From an uncultured Dokdonia sp. (lineage in GTDB: Bacteria; Bacteroidota; Bacteroidia; Flavobacteriales; Flavobacteriaceae), in NCBI GenBank assembly GCA_938002835.1, contig CALKZS010000007.1, positions 20,061 to 84,060 of the forward strand: a stretch of DNA of 64,000 nt. Reading direction: 5' to 3'. Every line of letters starts with the position of its first letter. Position 1 is the stretch's first letter. The position numbers were made by a program, and so were the translations under genes. Under the pieces are notes generated by a model. It saw only the letters and a program-made list of their open reading frames with translations, was not told the origin of the DNA and did no database searches. Below, piece by piece: positions 31,480 to 41,549 of this stretch.

Positions 31480-32637
31480 TTAAGCTGGTACTGATATTAA
31501 AAACTCTTTAAGAATACTTATAACATAGTCTACTTCTTCTTTTGTATTGTATTTTGAAAAAGAAAAACGAACATTAGGTTTAACAATGTCTTCTTCAGAA
31601 AGCACTTCTTGTAACACGTGAGAGCCTCTATCACTACCACTCTGGCAAGCACTTCCTTTTGAACAAGCGATCCCTTTCATATCAAGTTGAAACAATAAAA
31701 GCATAGCCTTATCTATAGCAACTGGTAAACATATATTTAATAAAGTATATGTGCTTTTATCGGGTTTACTACAATTACCATTAAGTTTTATTTCTGGTAT
31801 TTCTTTTTTTATTTGAGATATAAAATACTCCTTAATATCCAGCACATATGCTCGTTCTTCATCAAGGTTTTTGTATGCATATTCTAGTGCTGTTTCTAAA
31901 CCTACTATGTTATGTACACTTTCTGTACCAGCACGAAGGCCTCTTTCTTGAGCACCTCCAAAAATTTGAGGTTTAAGACCACTATTCTTTCTTACAAAGG
32001 CAAAGCCCACTCCTTTTGGTCCGTGAAATTTATGACCCGCAGCAGCTATAAAATCTACAGGAATGTTTTGAAGATCTACTTCAAAATGACCTATACTTTG
32101 TACCATATCTGAATGCACAAGAGCACCATAAGATTTACAAAGCGTTGCAATAGACTTAATGTCTATCATATTCCCTATCTCATTATTAACGTGCATTAAG
32201 GTAACAAGCGTTTTTAAATCACTGTCTTTTAATAAACTTTCTAGAGCCTTTTCATCTGGTGTACCGCATTTTTTTAGTGGTACATATTCTATTAAGATAT
32301 TGTAAGTCTTTGCAGCCTCTTGAGATGCATATAATACTGCGTGATGCTCTATTCGAGAAGTAATAATACGTTGTACACCTAGATCTCGAACAGCACTTTG
32401 TATGACAAGGTTATCTGCCTCAGTACCTCCAGATGTAAAGATAATTTCCCCGGCAGATACATTCAAAATACGCGCTACAGTTTTTCGAGCACGCTCTATA
32501 TGACTCTTTGCTGTTCTTCCCACTGCGTGTGTAGAAGATGGATTGCCTGGCACCTCTCTAAGTACTTCCATCATTCGATCTACAACTTCTTCTCTAACCT
32601 GCGTAGTAGCTGCATTGTCAAAATAAACGTTAGTCAT
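31480..32637 (-). CDS. Cysteine desulfurase (NifS/IscS-like class V aminotransferase)
   Basis: MTNVYFDNAATTQVREEVV, PGNPSSTHAVGR, AAGHKFHGPKGVGF; ATG at 32637. Confidence 0.93.
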   Translation of the reverse strand: MTNVYFDNAATTQVREEVVDRMMEVLREVPGNPSSTHAVGRTAKSHIERARKTVARILNVSAGEIIFTSGGTEADNLVIQSAVRDLGVQRIITSRIEHHAVLYASQEAAKTYNILIEYVPLKKCGTPDEKALESLLKDSDLKTLVTLMHVNNEIGNMIDIKSIATLCKSYGALVHSDMVQSIGHFEVDLQNIPVDFIAAAGHKFHGPKGVGFAFVRKNSGLKPQIFGGAQERGLRAGTESVHNIVGLETALEYAYKNLDEERAYVLDIKEYFISQIKKEIPEIKLNGNCSKPDKSTYTLLNICLPVAIDKAMLLLFQLDMKGIACSKGSACQSGSDRGSHVLQEVLSEEDIVKPNVRFSFSKYNTKEEVDYVISILKEFLISVPA

Positions 32638-32784
32638 ACAAAATATTTTTATGCATTTTGATGTAAAAGTAGCTAAAATTAATATACCTAAACCTAGCAA
32701 TACAATAGACTAATAAACGTTTGACAGTAAAGTAAGTCTATACAGTGTCATATATTTTACGAATTGTTTTTGAGAAAATAATAA

Positions 32785-32800
32785 CGCTTTCGCGAAAGCG
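32785..32800. repeat. Dispersed palindrome CGCTTTCGCGAAAGCG
   Basis: Exact copy; falls in the spurious 5' extension of ORF 32745-33821. Confidence 0.95.
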
Positions 32801-32840
32801 TACTTACAAACATTTCTATTATTTTTGTTTTAATACTTTT

Positions 32841-33821
32841 ATGTCTATGAAAAAGATTTTTGCATTTTTTATTTTAATAGCTATAGGTTTATGTAGTTGT
32901 GATGATGGTGATTTTATTGTGACTGAATTTGACTTTGACGATGCTACGCTAAATTCGTGTAGCGATTTTGAAGATGATAATGAATACGTCTTCTTTTTGA
33001 TAAATGATCAAAATGAAGCACTTGCCTTAAATTTTTCTACTACTATAGACATATTAGAAGAACCTTCTTTAGAGGAAGATGAAGAGGTATATATGATTGC
33101 GTTATCAGGAGATGATAGTGTAGTATATCGTAAATTTGACGAAAGTGTTACTAGCGATTATTTCTGTACAGCGATACCTCCTACTTCGCCTAATGTAATA
33201 GAAGAACTCACAAGCATAGATGCAAACGTTAGGATTCGCACAAACGGTACTTTTATGGATAATGATGGTATCCCATCAGAATTAGAAGATCCTGATAATT
33301 TTGATACTGGTGATTTTAGTGTAATGTTAGATACAGACGGTGATTTAATTCCTGATATTGTAGATGAAGATGATGATGGAGATAATGTACTTACAGCATT
33401 TGAAGGTGTCGTTTTTATTGAAGATGAAGACGGCCAAATAATAGATATAGATGTTGTAAATTCCAGAGACACAGATGGTGATGGCATTCTTGATTACTTA
33501 GATACTGATGATGATGGCGATGGTATCTTAACAATAAATGAAGATCCAGATAGAGATTTAGATCCTTTTAATAATGTCTCTGATGACACACAACCTAATC
33601 AAGACTATCTAAACCCTGCGATTAGTATAGATCACGAGATTATGGAATTTAGAGAGCATTCTTACGTTTTTACAAACATCACAGTTACTATAAGTATTCA
33701 AGATCTTATCTTTAGAGATGAAAATGGTGAGCAAGAAACTAGAATATCGAGTTCACAATCGCTAGGGACTTATAGTGCCCCTGAAGTAGATATAACTAAT
33801 ACCCCTCTCTTTATCAATTAA
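32841..33821 (+). CDS. Acidic lipoprotein with thrombospondin type-3-like Ca-binding repeats
   Basis: Lipobox GLCSC; DTDGDLIPDIVDEDDDGD, DTDGDGILDYLDTDDDGDGI. Confidence 0.82.
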   Translation: MSMKKIFAFFILIAIGLCSCDDGDFIVTEFDFDDATLNSCSDFEDDNEYVFFLINDQNEALALNFSTTIDILEEPSLEEDEEVYMIALSGDDSVVYRKFDESVTSDYFCTAIPPTSPNVIEELTSIDANVRIRTNGTFMDNDGIPSELEDPDNFDTGDFSVMLDTDGDLIPDIVDEDDDGDNVLTAFEGVVFIEDEDGQIIDIDVVNSRDTDGDGILDYLDTDDDGDGILTINEDPDRDLDPFNNVSDDTQPNQDYLNPAISIDHEIMEFREHSYVFTNITVTISIQDLIFRDENGEQETRISSSQSLGTYSAPEVDITNTPLFIN

Positions 33822-33831
33822 AATAGAGGCA

Positions 33832-34380
33832 TCAATTTATAGAAGTATTTTGGTAGATATAGACTTCGGTAGCGCCTGCGCCATATTTTTTAAAATTTGC
33901 GTCATAAAATCTAACACCGTCATAACGTCTCAATAATGTGTAAAGTTCTTCACGCAATACACCTTGTCCTACTCCGTGAATAAATACCATTTTAGAGATT
34001 CGTTTCTTAATGGCAAATTCTAACTGACCTCTTGCGGTATCTAATTGAATGTTAAGCATCTCATAGTTAGATAGCCTACCACTGCGCTCCACAAGTTTAT
34101 GGATATGTAAATCTACTTCCATTGTGGGAGCAGATCGTTGTTTTCGCTGGATTTTTTGAGATATTTTCTTTTTTTTCTCTTCTTTTTCTTTAATAATAGA
34201 AAGAGGTACTTCTATCATTTGTATATCTATAGATCTTTTATCTAAAACAATTAATTCATTAGAAATATACACTACAGAAAAACCATCTTGATCTTCTACA
34301 ACTATCTCATCGCCATTAATAGCAATTACTATTCCTTCAAAATCATCATCTAAAGCTTGAACTTTATCTCCAATATTCAT
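33832..34380 (-). CDS. Smr/MutS2 domain-containing protein
   Basis: EVDLHIHKLVERSG...KRISKMVFIHGVGQGVLREELYTLLRRY. Confidence 0.88.
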   Translation of the reverse strand: MNIGDKVQALDDDFEGIVIAINGDEIVVEDQDGFSVVYISNELIVLDKRSIDIQMIEVPLSIIKEKEEKKKKISQKIQRKQRSAPTMEVDLHIHKLVERSGRLSNYEMLNIQLDTARGQLEFAIKKRISKMVFIHGVGQGVLREELYTLLRRYDGVRFYDANFKKYGAGATEVYIYQNTSIN

Positions 34381-34401
34381 ATTATATACTCAAATAAGCG
34401 T

Positions 34402-34490
34402 TTTTTATCGGTAAAAATTGTATTTTATCGATAAAATTATTGTAAATTTACTAAGTATTTATAACATACTTAAATTTACGGTAAGTTACC
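34402..34490. promoter_or_regulatory. Operator-like cluster in divergent intergenic region
   Basis: TATCGGTA and TATCGATA (within ATTTTATCGATAAAAT), centres 20 bp apart, plus GGTAAgTTACC at 34480-34490. Confidence 0.4.
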
Positions 34491-34521
34491 TTAAATTGCG
34501 TTTTGCCTTAATAAAGTTATT

Positions 34522-36594
34522 ATGAAAAAAATTATACTATTAAGTTTTCTAACAATGGGATTTTTTGCCAATGCACAACTATACGTACAGCCTACTAGCA
34601 CTAATGATCCATCATATATTTATGTAAATGACACTTTTATTTATGTAGAGCAAGATGTCGAGTTAGAAACCAACAGAACATTAGCCGTAGCAGCAGATAG
34701 TGAGACACCTAACATTCTTTTAAGAAGAGGGGCACAATTATTACAAGGTGAAGGTACAGATCAAGACAATAAAGGAACAGGTGAAATATCTGTGTTCCAA
34801 GAAGGAACTGTAAATAATTTTGATTATAACTTTTGGGCATCACCAGTAGGAGCTTCAAGAGTTGAAGGAAGTGGTGTTACTGGTGGTGCAAGAGCAAATG
34901 GTAATTCTGTCTTTACATTTCAAAACAATGAAACAGACAATGTTATTTTTACTCCTACCAGTGTTACTGGAGCTGCAGTTCCTACTATAAATAATGGATT
35001 AAATGGTACCAGTGCTGCAGGTGATTTATCTATTGCACACTTTTGGCTATTTGGATTTAACTCTTCTACGCTAGGATATGCAGATTGGGATCAAATAGGA
35101 AATACAGGAAGTTTAGATGCTGGATTTGGTTTTACTATGAAGGGAGTTTCTGGTACAGATGCCACTACTGCAGGAGAAGCTACTCCAAATAACGGCGGGA
35201 ATGGACAACGATATGACTTTAGAGGAAGACCTAATAATGGTAACATTACTGGAATTACAGTAGCCGAAGAGGCAAGTGTACTTGTAGGTAATCCTTATCC
35301 ATCTGCTATGGATCTTTCATACTTTTTGATAGAGAACTCTGCAGATACAGATGGAGAGGTAGTTACTTACCCAATAGGTCCTGATGCAACAAATGTTTCT
35401 ATTACAAGAAGAAGAGTAACTAGTGGTATTGCATACTTTTGGGATAGTGATCCTTCAGTAAATTCTCATTTTATAGAAGAATATTCTGGTGGTTATGGAA
35501 CGTTCTCACCTTTAGGATCACCACTTAATAGTGGTATTTATACTCCAGCTCCATTTCAGAATTATGATGAATTAGGTGAAGCTATAGCAGGATCTACAGG
35601 AACGGGAGGTAATTATGAAAGACGTTTTTCACCTGTAGGACAAGGTTTCTTTATGCTTGGTATAGATACTAATCAAGGAACAGACCAAATAACTTTTAGT
35701 AATAGACATAGAGTTTATGTACCAGAAGGAGCAGCAAATAATTCTCAATTTAGAAACTCTCAAAACAATGATCCTGTCCCAGGAATAGGTGTTCAGACGT
35801 ATTATCCAGATGTTACAAATATGTCTCAACCCAGTGTTGTATATCTTGCTGTAGGAGTTAATGATCTTTATACTAGACAACTTGCTATTGGATTAATGGA
35901 CTGGGCAACAGAAGAATTTGATATAGCCATAGATGCCCCCATAAATGGAGCGCTAGGAACAGATGCTGCTTTTAAAACTGAGTATACAGAAAATATTGCC
36001 TCTCTTGGGAATGTAATTGCTGGAGTGCCAAAAGATGAGTATCAATGGCTCCCTATGAACATTCAAGCAGATACAAGTTCTGAACTAAGATTTAAAGTAA
36101 TAAAGACTGTAGAATTTGAATATGATACCGTATACTTAGTAGATGCTTTAACAGCTACTTATTATGATATATACAATGACGAAGCAACTCTTCAATTAGA
36201 AGAAGGAATGTATAAAGATCGTTTTTATGTTAGATTTACTACTCAAACAGCTCCTCCACAAGAAGAAGAAACAGAAGACCAGACTGTAGAAGAAGAAGTT
36301 GAAGATATTAGTATTGATACAGGAGACACTTTAATTGAAGATACTTTCCAATCTTTTACAGTTTTTCAAAATAACACTCTTGGACAATTAGAGATATATA
36401 ACCCAGAAAATGTTGCTGTAAAAAACGTATCTATGTTTGACTTAGCAGGAAAGCAACTATTTAATGAAAGAAACTTAGGTAATGAAAATGAATTTATTTT
36501 TTCTACCAATAATATAGCTACTGGTGTGTATATTGTACAATTCACTACAAATGATAACCTTAAAAAAGGTTATAAAGTTAGTGTTTCAAACTAA
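34522..36594 (+). CDS. Secreted protein with T9SS type A sorting domain
   Basis: Signal peptide MKKIILLSFLTMGFFANAQ; C-terminal VSMFDLAGKQLFNERN...ATGVYIVQFTTNDNLKKGYKVSVSN. Confidence 0.88.
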   Translation: MKKIILLSFLTMGFFANAQLYVQPTSTNDPSYIYVNDTFIYVEQDVELETNRTLAVAADSETPNILLRRGAQLLQGEGTDQDNKGTGEISVFQEGTVNNFDYNFWASPVGASRVEGSGVTGGARANGNSVFTFQNNETDNVIFTPTSVTGAAVPTINNGLNGTSAAGDLSIAHFWLFGFNSSTLGYADWDQIGNTGSLDAGFGFTMKGVSGTDATTAGEATPNNGGNGQRYDFRGRPNNGNITGITVAEEASVLVGNPYPSAMDLSYFLIENSADTDGEVVTYPIGPDATNVSITRRRVTSGIAYFWDSDPSVNSHFIEEYSGGYGTFSPLGSPLNSGIYTPAPFQNYDELGEAIAGSTGTGGNYERRFSPVGQGFFMLGIDTNQGTDQITFSNRHRVYVPEGAANNSQFRNSQNNDPVPGIGVQTYYPDVTNMSQPSVVYLAVGVNDLYTRQLAIGLMDWATEEFDIAIDAPINGALGTDAAFKTEYTENIASLGNVIAGVPKDEYQWLPMNIQADTSSELRFKVIKTVEFEYDTVYLVDALTATYYDIYNDEATLQLEEGMYKDRFYVRFTTQTAPPQEEETEDQTVEEEVEDISIDTGDTLIEDTFQSFTVFQNNTLGQLEIYNPENVAVKNVSMFDLAGKQLFNERNLGNENEFIFSTNNIATGVYIVQFTTNDNLKKGYKVSVSN

Positions 36595-36602
36595 AGTACG
36601 CT

Positions 36603-36881
36603 ATGGAAGAATATATGCTACCCTGTCTAAATAGAAAATATTTAGGCTTTGAATGTATGGGGTGTGGTATACAAAGATCTATCTCTTTATTTTTAAAAGG
36701 AGAATTTGTTGATGCATTTTATATGTATCCAGGACTTTATCCCTTAATGTTTTTAATGGTAGTTATATTAGCAAATCAGTTTATTAGTTTTAAATATGCT
36801 AATAAAAGTATTGTTTTTTTTGCTATCTTGACCGTCGCTACAATCATTATTAGCTACACTATAAAAATGACAACTCATTAA
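36603..36881 (+). CDS. DUF2752 family membrane protein
   Basis: FECMGCGIQRSISLFLKGEFVDAFYMYPGLYPLMFL. Confidence 0.85.
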   Translation: MEEYMLPCLNRKYLGFECMGCGIQRSISLFLKGEFVDAFYMYPGLYPLMFLMVVILANQFISFKYANKSIVFFAILTVATIIISYTIKMTTH

Positions 36882-36904
36882 CTAAACTATTTTATTTATT
36901 TATT

Positions 36905-37237
36905 ATGGAACAACAAAAATTACCTAATGTAACTATCTCGCTTATTTTAGCAATATTATCTATTCTATGCTGTTGTCTTCCATATGGATCGGGAAGTATT
37001 ATACTTGGAGGAATCTCACTTTTTTTAACCAGAAAAGACGAAGCTATTTATAATGAAAACCAAGACTTATATAATAACTATGGGCAATTAAAAACAGCCA
37101 AAATTATAGCCATAATAGGACTAGCCCTTGGAGTTATTTTATTAATATTAGCTATTTACCTTTCATTTTCCGGACAAGATCAAGTTTGGCAAGAGTATCT
37201 AGAAAATATGCAAAGAGAATTAGAAGCAAATCAGTAA
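36905..37237 (+). CDS. CCC-motif membrane protein
   Basis: LPNVTISLILAILSILCCCLPYGSGSIILGGISLFL. Confidence 0.83.
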   Translation: MEQQKLPNVTISLILAILSILCCCLPYGSGSIILGGISLFLTRKDEAIYNENQDLYNNYGQLKTAKIIAIIGLALGVILLILAIYLSFSGQDQVWQEYLENMQRELEANQ

Positions 37238-37255
37238 ACTTATTTTATAAAATTA

Positions 37256-37286
37256 AAAAACACGCTTAACAGCGTGTTTTTTTTTA
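37256..37286 (+). terminator. Rho-independent terminator
   Basis: AAAAACACGCTTAACAGCGTGTTTTTTTTT. Confidence 0.85.
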
Positions 37287-37332
37287 TACCAATTTATAGT
37301 ACACATTCTAGAAGATAGAATTTCCATAAAAA

Positions 37333-37370
37333 CAAAAAAACCATCTAGATATATCTAGATGGTTTTGATT
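37333..37370. terminator. Bidirectional terminator between convergent genes
   Basis: AAAAAAACCATCTAGATATATCTAGATGGTTTT; perfect 22-bp palindrome CCATCTAGATATATCTAGATGG. Confidence 0.8.
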
Positions 37371-37393
37371 AATCATAGAAAAGCAATTTGTTT

Positions 37394-38677
37394 TTATTTC
37401 TCAAATTCCTTTAATGTTTTTATTATAATAGCAACACAATCTAGTAGTTGCTCTTCTGTCATTACAAGTGGCGGTGCAAATCTTATAATATTTCCGTGAG
37501 TAGGTTTTGCTAATAAACCATTATCTCTCAACGCCATACAGATATCCCAAGCTGTAGAGCTATCTTCTGTATCATTAATTACAACAGCATTTAGAAGACC
37601 ACGACCACGAACTAAAGTAGCGATATTACTTGTTGCTATAAAATCATTTATCTTTTCTCTAAAGATAGTGCCTAATCTACGTGCATTTTGTATCAAGTGT
37701 TCATCTTTAACCACTTCTAAAGCTTCAGTTGCTACAGCTCCTGCAACTGGATTCCCTCCAAAAGTACTTCCGTGTTGTCCCGGTTTTATAACATCCATAA
37801 CGGCATCGTTTGCTAAAACTGCAGATACTGGATATGCGCCCCCTGAAAGTGCTTTCCCTAAAATTAAAACATCAGGCTGGGCATATGTTTTTTCTTGCCT
37901 CTCACAATGCTCTTCACAAGAACAATTACCACATACGGCTAATAGAGCTCCAGTGCGGGCGATACCTGTTTGTATCTCATCGGCTATAAAAAGAACATTA
38001 TGTTTATTACATAGCTCTTGGGCTCTTTTCATATAATCATCTGCTGGAGTATAAACTCCTGCTTCTCCTTGTATGGGTTCTACTAAAAATCCTGCAACAT
38101 TTTTATGTGATGTAAGTACGTTTTCAAGAGCTTCTATATCATCATATGCAATTTTTATAAACCCTGGTGTATACGGGCCAAAGTTTTTACGAGCATCTTC
38201 ATCATTAGAAAATGAAATAATTGTTGTTGTTCTACCGTGAAAATTATTTGAACAAACGATAATTTGAGCTTCGTGTTCTGGGACTCCTTTCTTTTCATAA
38301 GCCCATTTTCTAGAGAGCTTTATTGCGGTCTCTACAGCTTCTGCTCCCGTATTCATAGGAAGAAGTTTATCAAATCCAAAATAAGATGTTGCATACTTCT
38401 CGTAAGCACCTAAGGTATCATTATAAAATGCTCTAGAAGTTAATGTCAATGTTTTTGCCTGTTCTATCATCGCATTTACAATACGAGGATGACAGTGCCC
38501 TTGATTTACTGCAGAGTATGCAGAAAGAAAATCATAGTATTTTTTCCCTTCAACATCCCATACATATACACCTTCTCCCCTACTTAGAACAACAGGAAGT
38601 GGGTGATAATTATGTGCTCCGTATTTATCTTCTAATGCAATTGCCTCTTGAGATGTAAGTGTTTCTGTAGCGGCCAT
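37394..38677 (-). CDS. rocD: Ornithine--oxo-acid transaminase
   Basis: EDKYGAHNYHPLPVVLSRGEGVYVWDVEGKKYYDFLSAYSAVNQGHCHP. Confidence 0.95.
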   Translation of the reverse strand: MAATETLTSQEAIALEDKYGAHNYHPLPVVLSRGEGVYVWDVEGKKYYDFLSAYSAVNQGHCHPRIVNAMIEQAKTLTLTSRAFYNDTLGAYEKYATSYFGFDKLLPMNTGAEAVETAIKLSRKWAYEKKGVPEHEAQIIVCSNNFHGRTTTIISFSNDEDARKNFGPYTPGFIKIAYDDIEALENVLTSHKNVAGFLVEPIQGEAGVYTPADDYMKRAQELCNKHNVLFIADEIQTGIARTGALLAVCGNCSCEEHCERQEKTYAQPDVLILGKALSGGAYPVSAVLANDAVMDVIKPGQHGSTFGGNPVAGAVATEALEVVKDEHLIQNARRLGTIFREKINDFIATSNIATLVRGRGLLNAVVINDTEDSSTAWDICMALRDNGLLAKPTHGNIIRFAPPLVMTEEQLLDCVAIIIKTLKEFEK

Positions 38678-38856
38678 AAAATAATTTTTAATATAAAGTA
38701 ATCTGTGATTCCTACTTTTCCTATACTGGATATATACACTTTATTTTATAAGTGATTGGGAGAGAAATCATCCCTTTTTTGAGAAGTCCAAATTACAAAT
38801 TATAAAGGACGTGTAAAACTTATGGCACAATTCATAATTGTTCTATTTTTGCGATT

Positions 38857-40269
38857 ATGGGAAGACGTAAACAAAACAGAAAAGTTTTTGAAAATATTGC
38901 TGTAACAGACGCAGGAGCAAAAGGCAAATCTATTGGGCACGCACCAGATGGGAAAGTTATTTTTATAAATAATGCGGTTCCTGGAGATGTAGTTCACATT
39001 CAGACCACAAAAAAACGTAAGGCTTATTATGAAGGAACTGCGACTGAAGTTATTACGCTTTCGCGAAAGCGTACCCAACCACAATGTCAACATTTTGAAG
39101 TATGTGGAGGTTGCAAGTGGCAACATATGGATTACAAATTTCAACTAGAATACAAGCAACAAGAAGTTGTAAATAATCTCACCAGAATAGGTAAAATAGC
39201 ACTTCCGGATATCACTCCTATTGCTGGTAGTGATGAGCAATACTTTTATCGCAATAAAATGGAATTTGGTTTTTCTGATTCAAAATGGCTCACCTTAGAA
39301 CAAATAAGATCTGATGAAGTAATTGAAGATCGCAATGCACTAGGCTTTCATATTGCAGGAATGTGGGACAAAATACTGGACATAGAAAAATGTCACTTGC
39401 AACGCGACCCAAGTAACGCTATACGTAACGGAATTAAAACATTTGCCACTGCAAATGATATGGCGTTTTATAATGCCCGTAATCAAGATGGCTTTTTACG
39501 TACCCTAATGATACGAACCTCAAGTACTGGAGAAGTAATGGTTCTTGTGCAGTTTTTTAAAGAAGATGTTAAAAATAGGGAATTATTACTTGATTATATT
39601 AAAGAAACTTGGCCTGAGATTACTTCTTTATTATACGTGATAAATTCAAAAGGTAATGATACTATATATGACCAAGAAGTGATTTGTTATCACGGGAGAG
39701 ATCACATTTTTGAAGAGATGGAAGGACTACAATTTAAAATTAATGCCAAGTCTTTTTATCAAACAAACTCAAAGCAAGCATACGAATTATATAAAATAAC
39801 TAGAGATTTTGCAGGACTTACTGGAGAAGAGCTTGTCTATGATTTATATACAGGTACAGGAACCATTGCTCAATTTGTTGCAAAAAAAGCTAAGAAAGTA
39901 GTGGGTGTTGAAGCGGTACCAGATGCTATTATAGCTGCAAAAGAAAATGCAAAGCATAATAATATTGATAATGTACATTTTTTTGTAGGTGATATGAAAA
40001 AGGTATTTAATACCGAGTTTATTAATACAAATGGTTTACCTGATGTCATTATTACCGACCCTCCGAGAGATGGAATGCACGCAGATGTAGTACAACAAAT
40101 CATTAATATCGCTCCTAAAAAAATAGTCTATGTAAGTTGTAATAGCGCTACACAAGCACGTGATCTTGCACTATTAGATGATATTTATACAGTAACTAAG
40201 GTACAACCTGTAGATATGTTTCCGCAGACGCATCACGTAGAAAATGTGGTGCTTTTAGAAAAGAGATAA
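38857..40269 (+). CDS. rlmD: 23S rRNA (uracil(1939)-C(5))-methyltransferase
   Basis: TRAM domain, CQHFEVCGGCKWQHMDY, DPPRDGMH, KIVYVSCNSATQARD. Confidence 0.93.
   Translation: MGRRKQNRKVFENIAVTDAGAKGKSIGHAPDGKVIFINNAVPGDVVHIQTTKKRKAYYEGTATEVITLSRKRTQPQCQHFEVCGGCKWQHMDYKFQLEYKQQEVVNNLTRIGKIALPDITPIAGSDEQYFYRNKMEFGFSDSKWLTLEQIRSDEVIEDRNALGFHIAGMWDKILDIEKCHLQRDPSNAIRNGIKTFATANDMAFYNARNQDGFLRTLMIRTSSTGEVMVLVQFFKEDVKNRELLLDYIKETWPEITSLLYVINSKGNDTIYDQEVICYHGRDHIFEEMEGLQFKINAKSFYQTNSKQAYELYKITRDFAGLTGEELVYDLYTGTGTIAQFVAKKAKKVVGVEAVPDAIIAAKENAKHNNIDNVHFFVGDMKKVFNTEFINTNGLPDVIITDPPRDGMHADVVQQIINIAPKKIVYVSCNSATQARDLALLDDIYTVTKVQPVDMFPQTHHVENVVLLEKR
39056..39071. repeat. Dispersed palindrome CGCTTTCGCGAAAGCG inside rlmD
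   Basis: Exact copy encoding TLSRKR. Confidence 0.95.
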
Positions 40270-40367
40270 CCCCGCCCGCTTATTGTAGTAAGTAACTTTT
40301 TAAAAAAAAGACTATTAATTATGTGATGTAAAAACATTTACATATATTACAATTGGAACATATATAG

Positions 40368-41381
40368 ATGATGACTGCAATAAAAAAAATTAAACCCTTA
40401 GGAGCTCAATGGGAAACACAAGATCCGTTTTTATTTTGTGCATATCATAAAGATCTATACCCAAAGGGAAATAATGATCTTGGTCCAGATGCTTCTTTAG
40501 CTGATCGTAATCTTGGTATGGATTTTCAATTAAAAGATGGCTGGCGTATGTATCACGGGAAAACAGTTCCTGGATTTCCGGCACACCCACATCGAGGTTT
40601 TGAGACGGTAACTATTGTAGAAGAAGGAATGGCAGATCATAGTGACAGTCTAGGAGCTGCAGGGCGTTTTGGAAATGGAGATGTACAATGGATGACAGCA
40701 GGAAAAGGTGTTCAACACTGCGAAATGTTTCCGCTGCTCAATAAAGAAGAAGAAAATCCACTATTATTATTTCAATTGTGGCTCAACTTACCTGCAAAAA
40801 GTAAAATGGTTTCTCCACATTTTAAAATGTTATGGAATGAAGATATACCACTCCATAATTATAAAGACCTTAATGAGAAGAGCATCTCTATAAAACTTAT
40901 CGCTGGAAATTATAACGAGATTCACGCTGCAAAAGCAGCTCCAGATTCTTGGGCTGCAGACCCCAGCAATAATGTATGTATCTGGATTGTAAAACTAGAA
41001 GCAGGAGCTTCTTGGAAAATTCCGACAACAGTAACTAGTGTTAATCGTTCACTATATTTTTATCAAGGAGAACAGATTACTACCGAAGGGTATCAAATTC
41101 ACCCCAATCAAGCCTTAGATTTAATATCTAACAATGACATAACTATCAAAAATGGCAATCAAGAAGGACATTTTTTATTCCTACAAGGAAAACCTATTGC
41201 CGAACCTCTTGCGCAACAAGGTCCTTTTGTAATGAACACACAGCAAGAAATTAATGACGCCATTGTAGCATACCGCAAAACTCAATTTGGAGGATGGCCT
41301 TGGCCTACACACGATCATACACACGATACTCATAGCGGTCGTTTTGCTTTATATGCAGATGGCACTAAAGAGGTGAAGTAA
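40368..41381 (+). CDS. Pirin family protein
   Basis: PGFPAHPHRGFETVTIVEEGMADHSDSLGAAGRFGNGDVQWMTAGKGVQHCEMFP. Confidence 0.93.
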   Translation: MMTAIKKIKPLGAQWETQDPFLFCAYHKDLYPKGNNDLGPDASLADRNLGMDFQLKDGWRMYHGKTVPGFPAHPHRGFETVTIVEEGMADHSDSLGAAGRFGNGDVQWMTAGKGVQHCEMFPLLNKEEENPLLLFQLWLNLPAKSKMVSPHFKMLWNEDIPLHNYKDLNEKSISIKLIAGNYNEIHAAKAAPDSWAADPSNNVCIWIVKLEAGASWKIPTTVTSVNRSLYFYQGEQITTEGYQIHPNQALDLISNNDITIKNGNQEGHFLFLQGKPIAEPLAQQGPFVMNTQQEINDAIVAYRKTQFGGWPWPTHDHTHDTHSGRFALYADGTKEVK

Positions 41382-41549
41382 TATTTTTATACCTTTTAAA
41401 TATCACTATTGCAACACAAATACTTAATATCGCGTTATAATATCGATACTACCTTAAAAAAGGTGAGTCATCTACATTTGATTTTTTAAAATTCGCACTA
41501 TGTATAATTCAAATACTCTTAAGTATGAAGTATACAACTCTAAACAATA

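Noticed and set aside
32745-32840. N-terminal extension of ORF 32745-33821
   Set aside because: Crosses the intergenic palindrome; the lipoprotein signal peptide begins at ATG 32841.
37333-37370. Perfect 22-bp palindrome CCATCTAGATATATCTAGATGG as a novel operator
   Set aside because: Flanked by A and T runs between convergent genes; best explained as a bidirectional intrinsic terminator.
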